Shown in pieces: positions 6,465-10,555 of a stretch of 10,555 bases of DNA (positions are counted from its first letter, which is position 1; each line of letters opens with the position of its first letter). The stretch is from Chloroflexota bacterium. GTDB taxonomy: Bacteria > Chloroflexota > Ktedonobacteria > Ktedonobacterales > Ktedonobacteraceae. Both the position numbers and the translations under genes were made by a program. A model generated the notes under the pieces. That model had not been told where the DNA came from. It made no database searches and saw nothing but the letters and a program-made list of their open reading frames with translations. Location of the stretch: positions 1 to 10,555 of the forward strand of contig DAHVFL010000131.1 in assembly GCA_027316975.1 (NCBI GenBank), in the 5' to 3' direction.

Positions 6465-7766
6465 TCAGCGGTCAGTAACTGCGTTCGCGTGGGCCGGGAA
6501 CCCTTCGAAATCCGCCAGTGTGCGCGTCGTTCTGCTTAAGGAGGGGTAGCCTTCTGCTGTGACGTAGGCAATGCCGGTGCGTTTCAGGAAGTCGAAAATC
6601 GACGTGCAGGAGTAGGTGTTGGCGAAGCCACCGGTGGGCAGCACGGCGTTGGTTCCGACACAGTAGTTGCCGAGGCAGAAGGGCGTATGCGGCCCGATCA
6701 GAATCTCGCCCGCGTTTTTCAGGCGTGGCAGCAGGGCGAAGGGTTCGCGCACCTGCACTTCGAGATGTTCGGGCGCGTACTCGTTGACGAAGTCGATGGC
6801 GTCTTGCATACTATCGGCCAGCACGATGCCGCCGGTTCCCGCGGGCGATTCAAAGACGGCCTGGACGAACTCGCGCCGCCACTCTGGGAGCGCGGCGATT
6901 TTCTCAGGGAGAGCTGCTACGACTGCTTCGGCCAGTGCGCGATCGTCCGTTAGCAGCAGGCTTGAGGAGTCGGGGCCGTGTTCGGCTTCGATAAGCAGGT
7001 CGCGCGCTAACAATTCGACGCTGGCGCTGGCATCGGCCAGGGTAATCGATTCGCTGGGGCCGGCCGGTAAGCCGGCATCGACGACGCCAGAGAGGATGCG
7101 TTTAGCGGCGGCCACGTAGCCGCTGCCGGGGCCGGTGATCTTGCGCACGCGGCGAATGGTGTCCGTGCCGTAGGCCAGCGCGGCGATGGCTTGCGCTCCG
7201 CCAATGCGATAGATTTCATGCACGCCGCACAAATCGGCTGCTACCAGCGAGGCCGGGTCAACACTGCCGTCGGGCGCGGGCGGCGTGCAGACGACGATGC
7301 GCGGCACACCCGCGATGCTGGCAGGAGCGCTGAGCATGTACATCACTGATGGGAAAGCGCCCTTGCCGCGTGGCACGTAGAGGCCAACCGAACTAATGGG
7401 GGTAATTTTCTCTCCGGCCATCACGCCCGGCTCCACTTCAGTGAACCACTGCTCGTGTGGCATCTGGCGTTGATGAAAGGCGCGCACGTTAGCGATGGCG
7501 TGTTGAATGGCGGCGCAGACATCCTTATCGAGTTTGCGGTGCGCCTCTTCGATCTCGGCGGGGCTGACGCGCAGTTGGGCAGGCGTCAGTTGCACATGGT
7601 CGAAACGGGCGGTCAATTCGATGAGCGCATCATCGCCGCGCTCGCGCACCGACCGCACAATGGGGGAGACGCGCTCGACGAGTTCATCAATTTGCAGTTC
7701 TGCGCGGCGTATGAGGCGCGCGCGACGGGCCGCGTCCAGATGTGAAAGTTCATAGAAATGGATCAT
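6465..7766 (-). CDS. hisD: Histidinol dehydrogenase (HisD), divergent active site
   Basis: 433 residues, matching the family length of about 430. HisD oxidises L-histidinol to L-histidine in two NAD-dependent steps, ending the pathway in the cytoplasm. Family motifs in order: SVGLYVPRGKGAFPSVMYML (126-145), GGAQAIAALAYGT (189-201), ITGPGSGYVAAAKR (210-223), AGPSES (235-240), EAEHGPDSS (260-268) and NEYAPEHLEV (328-337), containing the catalytic Glu333-His334 pair. Recalled against E. coli HisD, several metal and substrate positions differ: Gln259 is Glu260, Glu356 is Phe363, Asp360 is Asn367 and His367 is Ala374, while His263, Glu421 and His426 are kept. This is either a divergent functional HisD or a HisD-family paralogue with another substrate; the his operon context favours the first. 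The start ATG at 7766 has AAGGGA nine bases upstream. It is the last gene of the operon. Confidence 0.9.
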   Translation of the reverse strand: MIHFYELSHLDAARRARLIRRAELQIDELVERVSPIVRSVRERGDDALIELTARFDHVQLTPAQLRVSPAEIEEAHRKLDKDVCAAIQHAIANVRAFHQRQMPHEQWFTEVEPGVMAGEKITPISSVGLYVPRGKGAFPSVMYMLSAPASIAGVPRIVVCTPPAPDGSVDPASLVAADLCGVHEIYRIGGAQAIAALAYGTDTIRRVRKITGPGSGYVAAAKRILSGVVDAGLPAGPSESITLADASASVELLARDLLIEAEHGPDSSSLLLTDDRALAEAVVAALPEKIAALPEWRREFVQAVFESPAGTGGIVLADSMQDAIDFVNEYAPEHLEVQVREPFALLPRLKNAGEILIGPHTPFCLGNYCVGTNAVLPTGGFANTYSCTSIFDFLKRTGIAYVTAEGYPSLSRTTRTLADFEGFPAHANAVTDR

Positions 7767-7779
7767 AGTTCATTTTCCC

Positions 7780-7808
7780 TTGACCTCTTCGGGTTTGAGA
7801 TGTATACT
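7780..7808 (+). promoter_or_regulatory. Near-consensus plus-strand promoter, antisense to the his operon
   Basis: TTGACC at 7780-7785 and TATACT at 7803-7808 are separated by exactly 17 bp, each one mismatch from the sigma-70 type consensus. The predicted start is near 7815. It points away from hisD and into the 3' end of hisI, so its RNA would be antisense to the his mRNA and would pass first through the CRISPR-repeat-like sequence. A rough estimate is that about one pair this good would occur by chance in a window of this size, so location rather than score makes it interesting. Confidence 0.45.
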
Positions 7809-7810
7809 TT

Positions 7811-7829
7811 CCTCGCTGGAAGCGGCAGG
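7811..7829. other. Small hairpin in the hisI-hisD spacer
   Basis: CCTCGCT (7811-7817) pairs with AGCG (7821-7824) and AGG (7827-7829), leaving a GGA loop and a two-base bulge, seven pairs in all. It lies between the plus-strand promoter and the repeat-like sequence. No T run follows on either strand, so it is not a typical terminator; it may only be a structured spacer. Confidence 0.35.
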
Positions 7830-7832
7830 AGC

Positions 7833-7868
7833 GCGATTGCTTTCTCGACCCGCTTGAGGGATTGAAAC
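7833..7868 (+). CRISPR. Solitary CRISPR-repeat-like 36-mer (single unit, no array)
   Basis: The 36 nt have the form of a type I/III CRISPR repeat: they begin GCGATTGCTTTC, contain an imperfect hairpin (TCGA-CCC pairing with GGG-TTGA, one bulged A), and end GGGATTGAAAC, the ending shared by very many repeats that yields the 8-nt crRNA 5' handle ATTGAAAC. No second copy occurs at 25-50 bp on either side or elsewhere in the window, and no cas gene is present, so this is not an array. The unit ends at 7868, and the hisI stop codon begins at 7869. The identification rests on pattern recognition. An alternative is a chance or structural sequence in the his intercistronic region. Confidence 0.5.
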
Positions 7869-8765
7869 TTACGCTAAACCTTTCCGTTTCATCTGTTCCA
7901 GGTCAAATTCTGCCGGAGCCAGGGGGCTGATGTGCGCGTCGGCGCAGGCCCAACCGATCAATTGAAATCCAATCTCCAGTCCCTGGATGACGTAGAGTGG
8001 ATCGTAAGTGGTGAGCAGGGTCAGACAGCGCTGGCGCAATTCAATCGATTGCTCGGTGCTGACGTGTTCCGTATAGCCTTGCAAAAGGGGCCTGTGCGGC
8101 AGAAATTCCGAATAGCGCAGCTTATAGGTAGATGCCAGCAGGAGCAGCCAGTAGCCTACCTGGCTGCCTTCCAGCGTAGTGTCCGATTGGCGGTCGGTAT
8201 GCGCGTGCTCGCCGGTCTGTACCTCGGCCAGTTCTTGCAGCTCGTCGGCCAGGCGCGTGGTGAGGTACGCGGGACTGTGTTCCTGCAAGAGGCGCGAGGT
8301 ATTGGACTCCTCGCTCATATCGTGGTCGCGCAGGTAGATGTAGACGCCGTACAACTGGCGCATGGCCTTTTCGAGCGGAGCGGCCAGCTGCGCGGCTTTG
8401 CCGTATACTTCATCGGGGTCAAAGACACGCTCCGCTATCGTCTCGTATGAGCCATCGGGGAGCAGGCGACGGTAGTAGCAACTGCGATAGCCGGTGTGGC
8501 AGGCCGCGCCGCCGTGCTGGCTGACGCGAATGAGCAGGCTGTTCTCTTCGCAATTGACGTGGATCGAGCGTACTTCCTGCGTATTGCCGGACTGTTCGCC
8601 TTTGCGCCAGAGCGCGTTTCTCGAACGGCTAAAGAAGTGGGTAGAGCCGGTAGCGCGTGTGCGGTCAAAGGCGGCCTGGTTCATAAAGGCGACCATCAGC
8701 ACTTCGTTGGTCGTATCGTCCTGGATGACGGCGGGAATTAACCCTTCGCGATCAAAGTTCAGCAT
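7869..8765 (-). CDS. hisI: Phosphoribosyl-AMP cyclohydrolase with divergent HisE/MazG-like C-terminal extension
   Basis: 298 residues. Residues about 3-100 are a PRA-CH domain (HisI): FDREGLIPAVIQD, EVLMVAFMN, HFFSRSRNALWRKGEQSGNTQ and CHTGYRSCYYR, with metal-binding Cys72, Cys89 and Cys96. The usual D-C-D-x-D loop is N-C-E-E-N here (71-75). HisI opens the purine ring of phosphoribosyl-AMP in histidine synthesis. Bifunctional HisIE proteins are near 200 residues; this one is about 95 longer. Residues about 155-220 resemble an all-alpha HisE/MazG pyrophosphohydrolase (LTTRLADELQELAEV, then TLEGSQVGYWLLLLAS), but the second acidic motif is E-x-x-Q instead of E-x-x-D. The last 75 residues match nothing I recognise. 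Whether HisE activity is retained is doubtful. The start overlaps the hisF stop by 14 nt with no clear ribosome-binding site, implying translational coupling. Confidence 0.88.
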   Translation of the reverse strand: MLNFDREGLIPAVIQDDTTNEVLMVAFMNQAAFDRTRATGSTHFFSRSRNALWRKGEQSGNTQEVRSIHVNCEENSLLIRVSQHGGAACHTGYRSCYYRRLLPDGSYETIAERVFDPDEVYGKAAQLAAPLEKAMRQLYGVYIYLRDHDMSEESNTSRLLQEHSPAYLTTRLADELQELAEVQTGEHAHTDRQSDTTLEGSQVGYWLLLLASTYKLRYSEFLPHRPLLQGYTEHVSTEQSIELRQRCLTLLTTYDPLYVIQGLEIGFQLIGWACADAHISPLAPAEFDLEQMKRKGLA

Positions 8766-9525
8766 GGCGCATCGTTACTCCTTTCGCGGCTAAAAACGCT
8801 TTGGCCTCGGAAATGCGAATCTGTCCAAAGTGGAAAATCGAGGCAGCCAGGACTGCGTCGGCCTCGCCGGATGTCAGACCCTCGTAGAGATGTTCCAGCG
8901 TTCCCACTCCGCCTGACGCGATGACCGGCACGGAGACGGCTTGAGCAATGCGAGCGGTTAGTGTGAGTTCGTAGCCCTGGCGAGTGCCGTCGCGATCCAT
9001 ACTGGTGAGCAGAATTTCGCCCGCGCCCAGTTCTACGCCGCGCCGCGCCCACTCGACGGCGTCTTTGCCGGTGGGAGTGCGCCCGCCATGAATGAAGACT
9101 TCGTAGCCACACGGCATGGCCGGATTGGAACGGGCGTCGATAGCCAGAATGATGCATTGCGCCCCGAATTGTTCGGCTCCGGCGCGCAGCACGCCGGGAT
9201 GCTGGACGGCGGCGGTATTCAACGATGTCTTGTCCGCTCCGGCTGCCAGGGTGGCGCGGATGTCTTCAACGCTGCGAATGCCCCCGCCGACCGTGACGGG
9301 AATAAACACCTGTTCGGTGGTGCGGCGCACTACATCGAGCATGGTGGCGCGATTTTCGACCGAGGCGGTGATGTCCAGAAAAACGAGTTCATCCGCGCCT
9401 TCATCATTATAAAACTTCGCAAGCTCAACCGGGTCTCCGGCGTCGCGCAGGTTGATGAAGTTGACGCCTTTGACGACGCGCCCGGCGGTAACATCGAGGC
9501 ATGGGATGATACGTTTAGTCAGCAT
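8752..9525 (-). CDS. hisF: Imidazole glycerol phosphate synthase cyclase subunit (HisF)
   Basis: 257 residues, the normal length for this (beta-alpha)8 barrel. HisF combines PRFAR with ammonia delivered by HisH to give imidazole glycerol phosphate and AICAR. The catalytic aspartates are at the expected positions, Asp11 (IIPCLDVTAGRVVKGVNF) and Asp130 (IILAIDAR). The phosphate-binding glycine loops are VTVGGGIRSVEDI (78-90) and PVIASGGVGTLEHL. GAGEILLTSMDRDGT is also typical. The ATG at 9525 has AGGGAAG close upstream. The gene follows hisA by 90 bp, a gap filled by a long palindrome, and overlaps hisI by 14 nt. Its partner HisH is two genes upstream in the same operon. Confidence 0.97.
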   Translation of the reverse strand: MLTKRIIPCLDVTAGRVVKGVNFINLRDAGDPVELAKFYNDEGADELVFLDITASVENRATMLDVVRRTTEQVFIPVTVGGGIRSVEDIRATLAAGADKTSLNTAAVQHPGVLRAGAEQFGAQCIILAIDARSNPAMPCGYEVFIHGGRTPTGKDAVEWARRGVELGAGEILLTSMDRDGTRQGYELTLTARIAQAVSVPVIASGGVGTLEHLYEGLTSGEADAVLAASIFHFGQIRISEAKAFLAAKGVTMRHAEL

Positions 9526-9540
9526 AGTCTTCCCTTTCTA

Positions 9541-9606
9541 TCATTCTGAGCGAAGCGAAGAATCTCACTTTCCAGCGAGCGAGATTCTTCGCTTCGCTCA
9601 GAATGA
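9541..9606. repeat. Perfect 26-bp inverted repeat between hisA and hisF (REP/MITE-like palindrome)
   Basis: Arms 9541-9566 and 9581-9606 are exact reverse complements over 26 bp, with a 14-nt loop (ACTTTCCAGCGAGC). The arm runs TCATTCTGAGCG, then AAGCGAAGAATCTC; inside it GAGCGAAGCGAAG is itself repetitive. I recall sequences of this form as dispersed intergenic palindromes in several bacterial phyla including Chloroflexota, so it is probably a multi-copy element. In the his mRNA it would fold into a very stable hairpin between the hisA stop (9616) and hisF start (9525). No T run follows, so it is more likely an mRNA-stabilising or attenuating hairpin than a full terminator. Confidence 0.85.
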
Positions 9607-9615
9607 CAGTTAGAA

Positions 9616-10347
9616 CTACAGTTCACAGGTTTGAATGGCTTGCGCCAGGTCGATAGCGCCGGTATACAAAGCCTTGCCAACGATGGCTCCTTCGATGCCC
9701 AGTTTCGCGATGGCTTGCAAGTCGTCGATGGCGCTGATGCCGCCCGATGCGATCAACGCGCGATGGGGAAGTATGTTTGTGATGGTTGCCTGCATTGCTT
9801 GTAGAGCAGGCAGATTTGGCCCGCGCAATGCGCCATCACGAGCGATGTCGGTGTATATAAAGCGCTGCACGCCGCTGGCGCACAGTTCGCCTGCCAGCGT
9901 GGTCGCTTGCGCCTGCGAGGTCTCGCGCCATCCCGCGATGGCGACGCGACCATCTCGCGCATCCAGGCCGACGACCACGCGCTCAGGCCAGCGGTGTAAC
10001 GCCTCTTGCAGCAGGTTGCGGTCGGTGATGGCGATGGTGCCGAGTACGATGCGATCGATGCCGGTATCAAGCATACGCTGCATGGCGACCAGGGTACGCA
10101 TACCGCCGCCGCATTCGATGTGGAGCGGTACTGCCCGTCGTATACGGTGGATGACCTCGAAATTCGCGGGATGGCCGTTGAGCGCGCCGTCCAGGTCAAC
10201 TACGTGGAGCCAGCTTGCGCCTGCATCCTGCCAGCGCCGGGCGACCTGCGCGGGGTCGGTGTCATAGGTGGTGAGCCTGTCAAAATCGCCCTGGTAGAGA
10301 CGCACGCATTTGCCATCTTTGATATCGATGGCCGGGAGTATTTTCAT
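9616..10347 (-). CDS. hisA: ProFAR isomerase, phosphoribosylformimino-AICAR-P isomerase (HisA)
   Basis: 243 residues, normal for this (beta-alpha)8 barrel. HisA converts ProFAR to PRFAR by an Amadori rearrangement, supplying the HisH/HisF synthase. The catalytic aspartates are Asp8 (MKILPAIDIKDGKCVRLYQG) and Asp129 (VVVGLDARDG). Phosphate-binding loops are IECGGGMRT (77-85) and LIASGGISAIDDL. YTDIARDGALRGPN is the usual HisA motif that distinguishes it from HisF. The ATG at 10347 overlaps the hisH stop as ATGA, a classic coupled junction. I considered a bifunctional PriA role (shared with tryptophan synthesis in actinobacteria), but nothing specific supports it. Confidence 0.96.
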   Translation of the reverse strand: MKILPAIDIKDGKCVRLYQGDFDRLTTYDTDPAQVARRWQDAGASWLHVVDLDGALNGHPANFEVIHRIRRAVPLHIECGGGMRTLVAMQRMLDTGIDRIVLGTIAITDRNLLQEALHRWPERVVVGLDARDGRVAIAGWRETSQAQATTLAGELCASGVQRFIYTDIARDGALRGPNLPALQAMQATITNILPHRALIASGGISAIDDLQAIAKLGIEGAIVGKALYTGAIDLAQAIQTCEL

Positions 10348-10553
10348 CCTTTTTCATCCTGCCTCCCCTGCCTCCCCAGCCCTCCCTGCGTCCACTTCAC
10401 AAAATTTCCAAGCAGGCGCAGACCTGCCGCGCCGCTTTTCTCCGGGTGAAACTGCGTTCCCCAGACGCGCTCGGTGACGATGACGCTGCAAAAGGGCGAG
10501 CCATAATCGGTCACGGCGGCCACGCCCTCGCTGTCCTGTGGCTCGACATAGTA
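10344..10553 (-). CDS. hisH: Imidazole glycerol phosphate synthase glutaminase subunit (HisH), C-terminal part only
   Basis: Only the last 69 residues are in the window; the gene runs off the right edge. The visible part reads YYVEPQDSEGVAAVTDYGSP, then VWGTQFHPEKSGAAGLRLLGNF. QFHPEKS holds the His and Glu of the class I glutamine amidotransferase catalytic triad; the nucleophilic Cys would lie outside. HisH hydrolyses glutamine and passes ammonia to HisF. After the normal end near NFVKW the protein has a low-complexity tail, TQGGLGRQGRQDEKG, encoded by a G-rich tandem repeat. The stop TGA overlaps the hisA start (ATGA). This is the first operon gene visible here; other his genes may lie further to the right. 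Confidence 0.93.
   Translation of the reverse strand, partial: YYVEPQDSEGVAAVTDYGSPFCSVIVTERVWGTQFHPEKSGAAGLRLLGNFVKWTQGGLGRQGRQDEKG
10365..10386 (-). other. G-quadruplex-like tract at the hisH/hisA junction
   Basis: On the minus (coding) strand four runs of three or four G occur within 22 bases, with spacers of 1, 2 and 5 nt. The tract contains the tandem unit GGGGAGGCA twice, and AGGATGAAAA is duplicated just downstream, the second copy covering the hisA start. It ends 17 bp upstream of the hisA ATG, encodes the odd tail of HisH, and provides purine-rich sequence that could act as the hisA ribosome-binding region. Confidence 0.5.
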
Positions 10554-10555
10554 CG

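Noticed and set aside
6667..7119. Plus-strand open frames opposite hisD
   Set aside because: They are low-complexity translations of the antisense strand of an unmistakable hisD, with no ribosome-binding site or family motif.
7780..7807. Possible degenerate second repeat upstream of the CRISPR-like unit (TTTGAGATGTATAC compared with CTTGAGGGATTGAAAC)
   Set aside because: Only short matches remain after adding a gap, and the same bases are better explained as the promoter -10 region; too weak to claim a repeat-spacer-repeat unit.
9635..10267. Long plus-strand open frame (210 codons) opposite hisA
   Set aside because: It is rich in Arg, Ser, Ala and Pro, shows no motif, and lies fully antisense to a clear hisA in GC-rich DNA, where such shadows are expected.

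Overview
The window looks like chromosome of a Chloroflexota bacterium, most likely class Ktedonobacteria. This is an inference from protein style, from the mix of exopolysaccharide genes with NarL-type regulators, and from a palindromic repeat ending in GAAGAATCTC of a kind I associate with such genomes. No rRNA or other marker is present to prove it. Base composition changes near 6,460: the left part is AT-richer, especially between and around the regulators, and the right part (the his genes) is clearly GC-rich.

Left part (1-3,560), envelope or exopolysaccharide genes: a 5'-truncated FemAB/BioF2-like acyltransferase (+), a convergent Gfo/Idh/MocA sugar dehydrogenase (-) separated from it by a strong bidirectional hairpin terminator, a monotopic phosphoglycosyl transferase (+) that would start lipid-linked glycan assembly, and a small stand-alone protein (-) resembling the N-terminal domain of GspE/PilB ATPases.

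Middle part (3,650-6,460), regulators, all on the minus strand: a membrane protein with a histidine-kinase dimerisation domain but no ATPase domain, then 8 bp later a NarL/FixJ response regulator, then a separate OmpR/PhoB-type response regulator followed by a good intrinsic terminator. The incomplete kinase next to an intact regulator is a real oddity.

Right part (6,465-10,555), a histidine biosynthesis operon read right to left: hisH (3' end only), hisA, hisF, a long hisI-type gene with an unusual HisE/MazG-like extension, and hisD. hisH/hisA overlap by 4 nt and hisF/hisI by 14 nt. HisH and HisF form imidazole-glycerol-phosphate synthase, HisA supplies its substrate, HisI acts upstream of HisA, and HisD performs the last two oxidations. 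HisD carries substitutions at several canonical zinc and active-site positions.

The most intriguing non-coding element is a 36-nt sequence at 7,833-7,868 that has the look of a single CRISPR repeat (internal CCC/GGG hairpin, 3' end GGGATTGAAAC). It abuts the hisI stop codon and lies 24 bp downstream of a near-consensus plus-strand promoter (TTGACC-17-TATACT). If transcribed, it would place a crRNA-type 8-nt handle directly in front of sequence antisense to the 3' end of hisI. Also notable are a perfect 26-bp inverted repeat between hisA and hisF and a G-quadruplex-like tract at the hisH/hisA junction.
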